Below, in pieces: positions 34,884 through 43,427 of a stretch of DNA of 57,068 bases. Under the pieces are notes generated by a model, which did no database searches, was not told where the DNA came from, and worked only from the letters and a program-made list of their open reading frames with translations. Source of the DNA: SXIZ01 sp040079795 (GTDB lineage: Bacteria > Pseudomonadota > Gammaproteobacteria > Methylococcales > Methylomonadaceae); the NCBI GenBank assembly GCA_040079795.1, contig JBEBJQ010000016.1, positions 1 to 57,068 on the forward strand, written 5' to 3'. Numbering within the stretch: position 1 is the first letter of the stretch; each line of letters starts with the position of its first letter. Both the position numbers and the translations under genes were made by a program.

Positions 34884-34953
34884 GTTGTTAATTTAGACAT
34901 TTTGCTTATTACGAATAAGCATTCATCATAAACAATGGCTCTAAATTAACAAC
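34884..34953. terminator. Nested hairpin between convergent genes
   Basis: A perfect 14-bp inverted repeat (GTTGTTAATTTAGA at 34884-34897; TCTAAATTAACAAC at 34940-34953) encloses a second perfect 8-bp hairpin (TGCTTATT/AATAAGCA, 34903-34921). It lies between the ends of the M23 gene and the dolP-like gene, so a bidirectional transcription end is likely, though long T-runs are lacking. Confidence 0.6.
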
Positions 34954-35043
34954 CCAGTTAGCCAGTCTTTAGCTACACTTAACTTCTCAGAAAGAATCCA
35001 TAATGTTTTAGACACTTGTTTTATTCCAGCAGATCATTAACTG

Positions 35044-35625
35044 TCAAGGTAAATATTCGAACAACCTAACAATCTTTGTAACCCCTGGTACTTGCTGCAC
35101 TACACTGGTTACCCTGTCAGCTTCCTCCTTATAAACCAGCCCCATAAGATAAACGCTGCCGTTTTCAGTGATGACTTTGATATTTGCGCTACTAAAATAG
35201 GCCAAATCATGAATGTTATCAAGTTCGGTTTTAATACGATTGGTCGTAAGGCTATCATTAGCTTGTGATGAAGCATGCGTTTCCGGTGCATCAACAATTT
35301 CATCCTGTACGCGCTTTACTCCCTGAAGGATACGGACTTTTTCAAGAATTTGCTTATTTACCCCCTCATCTAAAGCTTCACCTGTCACCAACAAGGTGCC
35401 ATTGTATACATTGATATTAATATGACTCTGGTAGGGAATGATCAAATCATTATTCAACGCTTCACGGGCGTTAATTTCGATGCTTTCATCTATGATAGCC
35501 ACCTGCCCTATGCGCCGATCATAAAGATTAGGTAAATTATCAACATCAGCAGGATTATAAGTGTAATAACTACACCCCTGAAAAAGTATAATCTGTAACC
35601 CAACGTAAACCAAACGGCGGCGCAT
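35044..35625 (-). CDS. dolP: BON-domain outer-membrane lipoprotein (DolP/YraP-like)
   Basis: 193 aa. A signal peptide with lipobox LFQGC (Cys18) is followed by two BON domains (about 45-115 and 122-192; GTLLVTGEALDEGVNKQILE and NGSVYLMGLVYKEEADRV). DolP helps outer-membrane integrity and division-site lipoprotein regulation in Escherichia coli. Gene order lpoA-yraN-diaA-dolP matches E. coli, and the gap to diaA is 2 bp, which supports the assignment. Confidence 0.92.
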   Translation of the reverse strand: MRRRLVYVGLQIILFQGCSYYTYNPADVDNLPNLYDRRIGQVAIIDESIEINAREALNNDLIIPYQSHININVYNGTLLVTGEALDEGVNKQILEKVRILQGVKRVQDEIVDAPETHASSQANDSLTTNRIKTELDNIHDLAYFSSANIKVITENGSVYLMGLVYKEEADRVTSVVQQVPGVTKIVRLFEYLP

Positions 35626-35627
35626 GT

Positions 35628-36215
35628 TTAATGCTCAAATAATTGGTGATCAATAAGATCGCAGAAACAATGGCTGATTAACAAATGGACTTCCTGGATT
35701 CTGGCTGTAGATTGGGAAGGAACCCGGATCTCAATATCGTTTTCATTAAGTAAAGGCGCGAGCGCCCCACCCTCTTTACCCGACAGGATAATACAAGCAA
35801 TTTCTTTGTCATGGGCAGCAGTAACAGCTTTGATAATATTCCCTGAGTTACCACTGGTCGTGTAAGCCAGCAAAATATCGCCACTTTGCCCTAAAGCCCT
35901 GAGCTGTTTAGCAAAAATATCATCAAAGTGGTAGTCATTAGCAATTGAGGTAATCGTAGAAGTATCGGTACTTAAGGCAATCGCCGGCAAAGCTGGACGC
36001 TCCCGTTCAAAGCGGTTAAGCATCTCGGAAGAAAAATGCTGGGCATCTCCAGCCGAGCCACCATTGCCACAGGTTAATATTTTTTTATCATTGAGCAGAG
36101 CAGCAACCATTTTTTGCGAAGCAAATTCAATCAACCCGGCAAGCGTATTAACCGATGCCTGCTTGGTTTGAATGCTTTCGGTAAAGCTATTGATAATGCG
36201 CTGCTGTAAATTCAT
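35628..36215 (-). CDS. diaA: SIS-domain protein DiaA (DnaA initiator-associating / GmhA-like)
   Basis: 195 aa SIS domain. Visible parts are LTCGNGGSAGDAQHFSSEML (about 47-66), AYTTSGNSGNIIKAV, and the C-terminal IQEVHLLISHCFCDLID. Sequence alone does not separate DiaA, which binds DnaA and times replication start, from the heptose isomerase GmhA. The lpoA-yraN-diaA-dolP order points to DiaA. It is 9 bp after yraN and 2 bp before dolP. Confidence 0.88.
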   Translation of the reverse strand: MNLQQRIINSFTESIQTKQASVNTLAGLIEFASQKMVAALLNDKKILTCGNGGSAGDAQHFSSEMLNRFERERPALPAIALSTDTSTITSIANDYHFDDIFAKQLRALGQSGDILLAYTTSGNSGNIIKAVTAAHDKEIACIILSGKEGGALAPLLNENDIEIRVPSQSTARIQEVHLLISHCFCDLIDHQLFEH

Positions 36216-36224
36216 AAAGTAAAG

Positions 36225-36587
36225 TTAAGTTTGAAAAGCATTTTGTATCCATTCAAGATGATTATTACCCGAAATGGCAATCACATCGAAACGGATGGCG
36301 ACTGATTGCGGATGAACTGCCAGATAACACTGCGTCGCCGCTATTATACGAGATTGTTTACGCGCTGTAATGCTTTCAAGGGCGCTGCCATAGGTGTCGG
36401 ACTGTCGGTACCGGACTTCGACAATGACCAGACTTTGCTGGTCGCGCATAATTAAATCCAGCTCCCCGTAACGGCAACGATAATTGCGGGCAACCTGAAC
36501 CAGCCCTTGAGCCACCAGGAAATCACAGGCGCGCTGCTCACTCTGCTCACCTTGCTGCAAATGCGCAGCTTTTGCCTTGTTAATCAC
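36225..36587 (-). CDS. yraN: YraN (UPF0102) nuclease-fold protein
   Basis: 120 aa from the GTG at 36587. A longer frame with an ATG at 36671 would run 92 bp into lpoA and add a basic stretch absent from relatives, so I choose GTG, overlapping the lpoA stop by 8 bp. The family core YRCRYGELDLIMRDQQSLVI, VEVRYR and RFDVIAI contains the acidic/Lys-type layout of a restriction-endonuclease fold. Its cellular role is unsettled. It belongs to the lpoA-yraN-diaA-dolP unit. Confidence 0.88.
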   Translation of the reverse strand: MINKAKAAHLQQGEQSEQRACDFLVAQGLVQVARNYRCRYGELDLIMRDQQSLVIVEVRYRQSDTYGSALESITARKQSRIIAATQCYLAVHPQSVAIRFDVIAISGNNHLEWIQNAFQT

Positions 36588-38448
36588 GGCTGATAACAGC
36601 GGTGTCGACAGGCGTTTGAGGAATAGAAGGATTCTGGGGCGTTTTTTCGACATTTTGCGCATAACTGCCAATCAGCTCTGGCCGGGTATGATTAAACTTC
36701 GCACACACCAATTGGCGTTGTACACGATTTTCATCAGTCAATGACAATTTACCGGTAGCGCCACTATAGGGCACAGCCTTAAGTTGGCTTAAATGCGGAA
36801 TAAGGTTATAGGCATCAATACCCATGGCAATCAAGCGCAAATAAATTTCCGGAAATTGCTGCCAGGTGGGCCGCAATGCTTCCTGACTCAGTGCGCCCTG
36901 ATAGCTCGCATTAAGCAACCACGGAATATCACAAAAGGTAATATTATTTAAATCATTATCGGTAGGCGAGGTTATGCCATTATAAATCTGAGGTGTCGCG
37001 TAAATGGGGATATTATGCGCTTGCGAAAGCCTTTGGATTTGCGTTTGAAAAACCTTGGCATCTTGCGGGTAAGCGGTAATAAGCACGGCATCAACATCTT
37101 GCCGCTTTCTGGGCGTAAACTGTAAGTTCGGCACAACCTGTTTAAGCTGCGCATAGCGTTTTTCACTTTCAGACAAATTAAGTAAATCTTTAAGCGTCGT
37201 CGAGTAATCGTTAAGATCGGGACTGTAATGCTTAGCCTTTAGCAGGGTGCCCCCGCGCTTTTGCAAAGCGGTTTTAAAGTAACCTTGTATGCGCTCGCCC
37301 AAATCGGTTTTCGGTGTTAACAATAAGGCCTTTTTATAGCCATCTTCAACCGCTTTGTTGGTAATTTGCTCAACCTCGTCAATCGGGCTAAGCGCAAATT
37401 GATAAAGATTTGCCTTGCTGAGTCCAGGGATATGGTTTAACGCCAAGATAGGGACTTCCAGAACCTTGACGTTTGCTAACTGTTCTACATGTTCCTTGTT
37501 TAAAGGGCCGATAATCAATTGCGCACCCGCATTGATGGCTTTGTAATACAAAGTAACAGGGTCTACGATTTCACTGTCATAGAAGTGAATAGTCGGCTTA
37601 GGGGTATTTTTCCCGGCTTGGGTATAAGCCGCCATAAAGCCCGCTTTTATAGCTTTCGCGGCTTCTGCATAAGCACCTGATTCAGGTAAAAATACCGCAA
37701 TATTGTTTGGTGCTTTAAGAGCGTTTGCTACACTTCTTTGCCCGCCACCTAAATAAGCCGCTAAAAAGCTGTTGTTAGCCGGGTGTCTAGGGTAATGTGC
37801 CTGCCACTCTAGAAGTTGGGGGGCAGTAATAACCAGCGGCGGGGACTTTTTAAACAGCTCGGCAAGGGCTATCCAACCGCTTAATTCATTTGGCGAATTT
37901 GGTTGTTGTGCTTGTAAAAACGGCATAGACAATGAACGCAAGGCATCCAAAATCGCGCGTTTATTCTCGATTTGCTGACGCGCATCACTAAGCAACGGTT
38001 CCAGTGCCATTCTAGTCTTAACACTGTCTATCGGTTTTCCGATCAACGACAACACAATAGCGCGGGAGCGTAGAAAGGCCACCTTGTCTGTGGGCGTTAA
38101 ATACGCGGGTTGAACCAAGCGCAAATGTTTTCTGGCCTGTTCGGTCTCACCAAAGCTTAAACTGATCTGTGCCTGCAACAACTGCAAGCGGGTCTGGTCA
38201 GCAGGTGATAAAACCGTAGGCTCAATAGCATCAATATAAAGTTGGGCATCATTAGGGTTATTAGCTTCTAACAAGGATGCCGCGGTGTTAAGTTGTTGTT
38301 GATTTTGCTGGGTAAGCGCCTCAGATTCCGATAACGGTTCAGATTGGTAGCCCTGATTAAAGTAAGGATTCTGACTCAGCTTAAAAAGTGCACAACCAGG
38401 AACGAGCGTAGTACATACAGCGAAAAAAAGAAGACTTAGACGACTCAT
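36580..38448 (-). CDS. lpoA: Penicillin-binding protein activator LpoA
   Basis: 622 aa outer-membrane lipoprotein; the signal peptide ends in lipobox LVPGC (Cys19). The N-terminal half is a TPR-like helical domain (about 45-250). The C-terminal half is a periplasmic-binding-protein fold (about 260-590; IAVFLPESGAYAEAAKAIKA). LpoA reaches through the periplasm to stimulate PBP1A. It is the first gene of the leftward unit and is divergent from rsmI across 150 bp, as in Escherichia coli. Confidence 0.94.
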   Translation of the reverse strand: MSRLSLLFFAVCTTLVPGCALFKLSQNPYFNQGYQSEPLSESEALTQQNQQQLNTAASLLEANNPNDAQLYIDAIEPTVLSPADQTRLQLLQAQISLSFGETEQARKHLRLVQPAYLTPTDKVAFLRSRAIVLSLIGKPIDSVKTRMALEPLLSDARQQIENKRAILDALRSLSMPFLQAQQPNSPNELSGWIALAELFKKSPPLVITAPQLLEWQAHYPRHPANNSFLAAYLGGGQRSVANALKAPNNIAVFLPESGAYAEAAKAIKAGFMAAYTQAGKNTPKPTIHFYDSEIVDPVTLYYKAINAGAQLIIGPLNKEHVEQLANVKVLEVPILALNHIPGLSKANLYQFALSPIDEVEQITNKAVEDGYKKALLLTPKTDLGERIQGYFKTALQKRGGTLLKAKHYSPDLNDYSTTLKDLLNLSESEKRYAQLKQVVPNLQFTPRKRQDVDAVLITAYPQDAKVFQTQIQRLSQAHNIPIYATPQIYNGITSPTDNDLNNITFCDIPWLLNASYQGALSQEALRPTWQQFPEIYLRLIAMGIDAYNLIPHLSQLKAVPYSGATGKLSLTDENRVQRQLVCAKFNHTRPELIGSYAQNVEKTPQNPSIPQTPVDTAVISRD

Positions 38449-38598
38449 GTTAAGATTTACCTTCGATGTATAGAAATAACAAGGATGGAAAAACGCTCCG
38501 CAAAGAATACGCCCAGCGTTTCACTGCTCGCGCCACATCCATAAAAGTCGCAGAAAGCTGGAAGCGACTCAAAACAGCAATTCATGTTAGAGGAACAC

Positions 38599-39477
38599 AT
38601 GACAATTCATTACGGCAAATTATACGTGGTTGCTACCCCAATAGGTAATTTAGCAGATTTTAGTTACCGGGCGGTTGAAATTTTAAAGCAAGTTGACTAC
38701 ATAGCCGCAGAAGATACCCGCCATGTGCGAGTATTGTTACAGCATTATGGGATAACCAATAAACTGCTCGCTCTGCATCAACACAACGAAGAACAAGCAG
38801 CACCTGGATTACTGGAAAAACTCCAACAAGGTATGTCGATTGCCCTAGTGTCTGATGCCGGCACTCCCTTACTCAGTGATCCGGGCATGCCCTTAGTTAA
38901 GTTACTCAAAAACGCCGGCATCGAAGTCTCCCCTATTCCCGGCGCGTGCGCATTAATTGCCGCGCTATCTGTTTCGGGACTCCCGCTGAATCGTTTCGAA
39001 TTTGAAGGCTTCTTAGCGCGAACCTCTGCCGCACGCATTGCTTTTTTAAACAGCAAACGAAATTGTGAAAGCACCTGGGCTTTCTACGAGGCAAGCCATA
39101 GAATTGAAGCAACCTTGCAAGATATGCTTAAAGCTTTACCACCGGAGCGGGAGATTGTTATTGCGCGCGAAATTACCAAGCTCCACGAGACCATTATTAA
39201 AGCGACGCTTGCTGAAGTATCAGCTTTGGTCACCCAAGACCCTAATATGCGTAAAGGCGAGTTTGTGGTCATCGTTGCAGGCGCCGTAACTGAAAAACAA
39301 GTAGAGGCGTTAACCGATGAACAGCAGCGAATATTGCAATTGTTACTGCGTGAATGTTCAACTAAAACAGCTGTTGCACTCGCGGTTGAAATCACCGGTG
39401 CCCGAAAAAAAGCACTCTATCAGGCCGCCTTGGACAGTACTTTTACAAAGTCGGTCGAGGATGACGCGAACATTTAA
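38599..39477 (+). CDS. rsmI: 16S rRNA 2'-O-ribose C1402 methyltransferase RsmI
   Basis: 292 aa from the ATG at 38599, preceded by AGAGGA; the in-frame ATG at 38584 lacks a ribosome site. SAM-dependent TP-methylase family: LYVVATPIGNLADFSYRAVE (8-27), AAEDTRH, LVSDAGTPLLSDPG, and PGACALIAALSVSGLP. It methylates the ribose of C1402 in the decoding centre. The divergent partner is lpoA. The 150-bp gap holds two 6- to 7-bp inverted repeats and no convincing gene. Confidence 0.96.
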   Translation: MTIHYGKLYVVATPIGNLADFSYRAVEILKQVDYIAAEDTRHVRVLLQHYGITNKLLALHQHNEEQAAPGLLEKLQQGMSIALVSDAGTPLLSDPGMPLVKLLKNAGIEVSPIPGACALIAALSVSGLPLNRFEFEGFLARTSAARIAFLNSKRNCESTWAFYEASHRIEATLQDMLKALPPEREIVIAREITKLHETIIKATLAEVSALVTQDPNMRKGEFVVIVAGAVTEKQVEALTDEQQRILQLLLRECSTKTAVALAVEITGARKKALYQAALDSTFTKSVEDDANI

Positions 39478-39593
39478 ACATTTCCATCATCAAGTCTTTG
39501 TTTGACAGCCCTGCATCTGGTATATTCTTATCCAGGAAGTTGGATAATTAGTGGATAATAATAAAAATAATTTTAATTTAGGTGGTGGAAGTT

Positions 39594-39986
39594 ATGAGTG
39601 AAGTAATCTTTGTTTTAGTTGTCGTTTTTGTAGCGTATGTCGGATATACCGTTTTAACCGATAAAAATGGCAGTAATACTGCGACGCATCAGACTCCGGC
39701 TGAAAGCCCTGCCCAACCAGTCGCCAGCAAAGCGTCAGCCGTTGAAACTCCGGTGCAAAATACCGCAAACAATGTTGCCGGGGATGAATTGAAAAATCCT
39801 GCAACCGGTGAAGTTTCCAAAATACCGAACAATTATCGTTTTGGAAAACGCTGGATTAAAGACGCATTAGTTGCTGAAGGGTTGTTGGATCGGGTTTATA
39901 AAAACAATGAACTGGATGACGCTATCAGTGCCAAAGTGCAAGCCGCTATGACCGCGCTTAAAAACATGGATAAATACCGGGTGTAG
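39594..39986 (+). CDS. Small single-pass membrane protein, unknown
   Basis: 130 aa from the ATG at 39594 (site AGGTGGTGG just upstream); a GTG at 39582 is less likely. One N-terminal membrane helix (about 2-22, EVIFVLVVVFVAYVGYTVL), an Ala/Pro/Thr/Gln-rich linker, and a conserved-looking C-terminal stretch from NPATGEVSKIPNNYRFGKRW to the end. No named family recognised. It is monocistronic between rsmI and the convergent pilR. Confidence 0.75.
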   Translation: MSEVIFVLVVVFVAYVGYTVLTDKNGSNTATHQTPAESPAQPVASKASAVETPVQNTANNVAGDELKNPATGEVSKIPNNYRFGKRWIKDALVAEGLLDRVYKNNELDDAISAKVQAAMTALKNMDKYRV

Positions 39987-40000
39987 TCATTGGGTACAAC

Positions 40001-40028
40001 GTACAAAGCGCGACGATTAACTTTGTAC
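40001..40028. terminator. Inverted repeat between convergent genes
   Basis: GTACAAAG (40001-40008) and CTTTGTAC (40021-40028) form a perfect 8-bp stem between the end of the small membrane protein gene and the end of pilR. Short T-rich flanks fit a weak bidirectional terminator. Confidence 0.45.
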
Positions 40029-40041
40029 TTTGTGCCGACTG

Positions 40042-41460
40042 TTATTCCATGCCCAGTTTTTTGAGGCGATAACGGAGCGAACGGAAGGATAAACCCAGCT
40101 GTTTAGCCGCAGCTGTTTTATTCCAGCGGGTTTCTTCCAAGGCCTTTTGTAGCGCCTGCCGCTCAATCGACTCAAGATAATTTTCCAGCGAATTGTTACT
40201 CGACTGCGGCTTTCCGGCTTTTGCCGCCCCTGTCAATTGTGGCTCCTCATCGAAATCCTCCCCCTCTGTATGCAATGATTCAGAAGCGCCGGTTGTTTCT
40301 TCTTGGTTATTAAAACCGGTTGTTAAACCCAAATCATCCTTGTCGATAATATTGCCTTCAAACAAAGCTAAGGCACGCTCCAGAATATTTTCCAGTTCCC
40401 GCACATTTCCAGGAAAATAATAATGTTGCAGCGCCGATAATGCGGCGGCAGAGAGCGCCGGTTTTTTAATGCCATTCGCTTTGCTGAGTGAAATTAAAAT
40501 ATGTTCGGCTAATTGTGGAATATCGCCGTCACGGTTGCGCAATGGTGGAATGCTGAGTTCAATGACATTAATCCGATAAAACAAATCCTGCCGAAATTCA
40601 CCTGCCTGCACCATATCCGCCAAGTTTTTATGGGTGGCGCTTAAAAGGCGAATATTAACCGCGATTTCTTGCTGCTCGCCAATGGGGCGCACTTTCTTTT
40701 CTTGAATGGCGCGCAACAGCTTCACTTGTAAAGCCGCTGGCAAATCGGCCACTTCGTCTAAAAATAAAGTACCGCCCTCTGCGGCTTGAAACAAGCCTTG
40801 TTTATCAACGGTAGCGCCGGTAAAGCTGCCTTTTTTATGCCCAAAAAATTCACTTTCCATTAGCTCAAAGGGAATCGCACCGCAGTTGACTGCAATAAAA
40901 GGCTGGTCTGCACGAGGGCTATTCTGATGGATCAACCTGGCAACCAACTCTTTACCTGAACCTGACTCGCCACTGATATAGACAGGCGCTTGACTGAGCG
41001 CTACTTTGGCGATCTTGCTGCGTACTTCACACATTAACGGCGAATCCCCTAGCAACACACTGCGTGACCGGCGTTCAGGAGGATTTATGGTAGAAGTCAG
41101 TTTTAAGGCGTTCTGCACTAACTGACGTAATAAACCTAAATCAACCGGTTTGGAAACAAAGTCAAAAGCGCCTTTCTTCATCGCACGAATCGCAATATCC
41201 ATGTTGCCGTAAGCAGTAATAACCACAACCGGAAAAGCATAATCAGCTTGTTGAATGTAATCCAGTAATTCTAAGCCGTCACCATCCGGCAATTTCATAT
41301 CCGTTAAACAAAGGTTAATCTGCTGCGTCTTTAATAACGCTTTAGCCTCACCAATAGTTGCCGCACAGAGGGTCTTAATTTGCATGCGCTGCAACGTCAT
41401 TTCCAACAATTCTCTGATATCAGCTTCGTCATCAACAATAAGGGTATAAGACTCTTTCAT
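40042..41460 (-). CDS. pilR: Sigma-54 response regulator PilR
   Basis: 472 aa. Receiver domain (1-120; phospho-acceptor in LTDMKLPDGDG, Lys in SKPVDLG), AAA+ sigma-54 domain (about 133-365; GESGSGKELVARL, the RNA polymerase-contact loop KKGSFTGATVDK, LFLDEVADLP), an acidic linker, and a Fis-type HTH (NKTAAAKQLGLSFRSLRYRL). PilR activates pilA transcription with sigma-54 in relatives. It overlaps pilS by 4 bp. The pilin gene itself is not in this window. Confidence 0.93.
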   Translation of the reverse strand: MKESYTLIVDDEADIRELLEMTLQRMQIKTLCAATIGEAKALLKTQQINLCLTDMKLPDGDGLELLDYIQQADYAFPVVVITAYGNMDIAIRAMKKGAFDFVSKPVDLGLLRQLVQNALKLTSTINPPERRSRSVLLGDSPLMCEVRSKIAKVALSQAPVYISGESGSGKELVARLIHQNSPRADQPFIAVNCGAIPFELMESEFFGHKKGSFTGATVDKQGLFQAAEGGTLFLDEVADLPAALQVKLLRAIQEKKVRPIGEQQEIAVNIRLLSATHKNLADMVQAGEFRQDLFYRINVIELSIPPLRNRDGDIPQLAEHILISLSKANGIKKPALSAAALSALQHYYFPGNVRELENILERALALFEGNIIDKDDLGLTTGFNNQEETTGASESLHTEGEDFDEEPQLTGAAKAGKPQSSNNSLENYLESIERQALQKALEETRWNKTAAAKQLGLSFRSLRYRLKKLGME

Positions 41461-43226
41461 AATTCCAGTTTTGGTTGTTCAGCATCGCTTAAGCATAGCC
41501 TAAAATGATTAAACTGCGGGTTATTAAGTTCAGTGCCACGTTTACCAGCAAGGTCACCAACCACCTCCTGCCTGTCGCTATCCTTTCCCATCCCTGGTCG
41601 TCGGTCGCTACCAACTTCCTGTCTCGCGCGATCCTTGACCACCCCTGGCCGTCGAATAACATGGTAGCTTAGGTTTGCTTGGTTTAGCTCGGCTAATTCC
41701 CTGGAAATATACAGCCCCAAACCGGTCCCCGAAGCCGAAGTCGTAAAAAAAGGTTCAAACAAATGCTCCGCATGTTCAGGGCTAATACTCTGCCCATTAT
41801 CGATGATATGGATACACACGCCTTGATTTGTATGCTCAGTTGTCAAGATAAGATGCGGGCTTTGTGCTTGATTATGTTTAAAAGCATTGAGGCACAAATT
41901 ATCCATAATTTGCTGAAGATGATCTGGATCGATTAAGGCGTACAAATCCTCATCACTTAGGCTTAAGGTAAGTTGCTCGGCGGTACGATGCTGGAACAGT
42001 TTAAAATTTTCCAAGTAGTCACTCAACCACGGATTGATAGCAATTTTTTGACGCAGGGAGGTTTTACGGCGGGATAATTGCAAAATCTCTTCAATGATGC
42101 CATTCATCCGCAATGAATGGGTTTGAATAATCTGCGTCAAACGCACATCCTGTTCGGTTAAAGTGGGGCATTCTGCCAATAACTGTGCTGCATGGCTGAT
42201 AGCACCCAATGGATTACGGATTTCGTGCGCTATACTCGCTGTCAAACGGCCCAAGGAGGCCAGCTTGCTCTGTTGCAAACGTTGGTTATAGAGCACGCTG
42301 TCTTCCAGCATCAGCATATGGAGCATTTCCTGATGGGTAGGTAACACTGAGAAACGGCAATGAATTTGTACTTGTTCGGGTAACGGTAACAGCGTCACGT
42401 TTTTTTCAAGGTCGCCCAGCCAACTTTCAAAAGCCTCGGTCAGGGAAACCGCAATATCTTTTAAGTGTAAAGGCGGCATCGACAGCCTATTCAATAAACG
42501 CAATGCCGCCTGATTCAGCATGAGGATATTCTGCTCACGGTCGGTAATAATAATACCGGTTTGCAAATGTTGAATAATAGCCCGATTCAACTCCTCTAAT
42601 TTTAGAATCGTTTGCTTGTGTTGTTGGGCAATTAACTGGCTTTGTTCCGATCGTTGCGCCAGAATATAAGCTAAAAAAGCGGTCATAAAAAAAGCAGCAC
42701 CCAACATACCTGCTTCGGTATAACTGGTGTTGTTAAATATATGCCTTTGAATGGCGTAAGTTTGCTCGCTCAAAATCGCAAGGCTGGCGATTGCGGCGAA
42801 TAGCATCGCGCACAGCCCCCCAATCAGAATACCGCCAAAGGCAATACTGATCACCAGTAAAATTCCTACGCCACTGGCTATGCCGCCACAGGCATGCATA
42901 AGCAGGGTAATAGCGGCTATATCGGTAAAAATAAGCAATTGCGCCTGCGGGGTATAAGGGATAACCCGCGTAAAAATCCCGATACCGGCTAACAACGTAA
43001 GTGCAAAATAAGCCTGACTGGTAATTTTAAAGAGCTGCGGATTTAAATAATCCAAAGGCGATGAATCCAACGGATAATAAAACAACACCAACAGTGCGCA
43101 GCTTAATAAAATCCGATAATAAAAAAAGACTTTTAACAGCGCCCAAGCCTCTTTAGAGGGGATACCGTAGCCCTTAGAAAACGGGCATGGGTATATAATG
43201 TCGGCTTTAGATAGCGATTGCGGCAT
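41457..43226 (-). CDS. pilS: Membrane sensor histidine kinase PilS with repeat insertion
   Basis: 589 aa. Six membrane helices (about 30-190), a PAS-like domain (about 215-310), HisKA with phospho-acceptor His in IAHEIRNPLGAISHAAQ, and HATPase with DNLCLNAFKHN and GTGLGLYISREL. It partners PilR (4-bp overlap). The unusual part is near the C-terminus. After LSYHVI, where PilS homologues go straight to the last strand, about 45 extra residues hold two 17-residue repeats (525-541 and 542-558, RRPGVVKDRARQEVGSD and RRPGMGKDSDRQEVVGD). The expected strand NHFRLCLSD then resumes. The gene stays in frame. Confidence 0.92.
   Translation of the reverse strand: MPQSLSKADIIYPCPFSKGYGIPSKEAWALLKVFFYYRILLSCALLVLFYYPLDSSPLDYLNPQLFKITSQAYFALTLLAGIGIFTRVIPYTPQAQLLIFTDIAAITLLMHACGGIASGVGILLVISIAFGGILIGGLCAMLFAAIASLAILSEQTYAIQRHIFNNTSYTEAGMLGAAFFMTAFLAYILAQRSEQSQLIAQQHKQTILKLEELNRAIIQHLQTGIIITDREQNILMLNQAALRLLNRLSMPPLHLKDIAVSLTEAFESWLGDLEKNVTLLPLPEQVQIHCRFSVLPTHQEMLHMLMLEDSVLYNQRLQQSKLASLGRLTASIAHEIRNPLGAISHAAQLLAECPTLTEQDVRLTQIIQTHSLRMNGIIEEILQLSRRKTSLRQKIAINPWLSDYLENFKLFQHRTAEQLTLSLSDEDLYALIDPDHLQQIMDNLCLNAFKHNQAQSPHLILTTEHTNQGVCIHIIDNGQSISPEHAEHLFEPFFTTSASGTGLGLYISRELAELNQANLSYHVIRRPGVVKDRARQEVGSDRRPGMGKDSDRQEVVGDLAGKRGTELNNPQFNHFRLCLSDAEQPKLEL
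41553..41654 (-). repeat. Tandem 2 x 51-bp repeat inserted in pilS
   Basis: Two imperfect 51-bp copies in direct tandem, a multiple of three, each coding 17 residues starting RRPG. Both contain a CCCTGGYCGTC box and an AYCCTTKMCCA box on the plus strand. They are Arg/Asp/Gly-rich, unlike the rest of PilS, and look like an inserted mobile short repeat. Confidence 0.8.
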
Positions 43227-43370
43227 AGCTTCAGGTTCAAGTTAGCTAAATCAATCGCTAATCATAGCATTGCTGAAACGTTCATGTTACGTTTGTCGCG
43301 CGTCCCATTTCCCAATTAAGTAGATCGCGTATTTTTTGATAACGGCAAGAAGTGATGTGATTAACCGATA

Positions 43371-43388
43371 CCTAAACCCTAATTTAGG
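43371..43388 (+). promoter_or_regulatory. Small hairpin upstream of sucC
   Basis: CCTAAA (43371-43376) and TTTAGG (43383-43388) form a 6-bp stem 40 bp before the sucC ATG, with a TATAAA just downstream. The 201-bp gap has no further clear signal. A possible operator or 5' leader structure. Confidence 0.35.
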
Positions 43389-43427
43389 TTAATATAAAAG
43401 TATCGCTAACCCTATAGGCCAAGATTA

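Noticed and set aside
38449..38648. Short open frame (60 codons) between lpoA and rsmI, and a possible RNase P RNA
   Set aside because: The frame overlaps the real rsmI start out of frame and lacks a ribosome site; no RNase P RNA conserved helices were seen.
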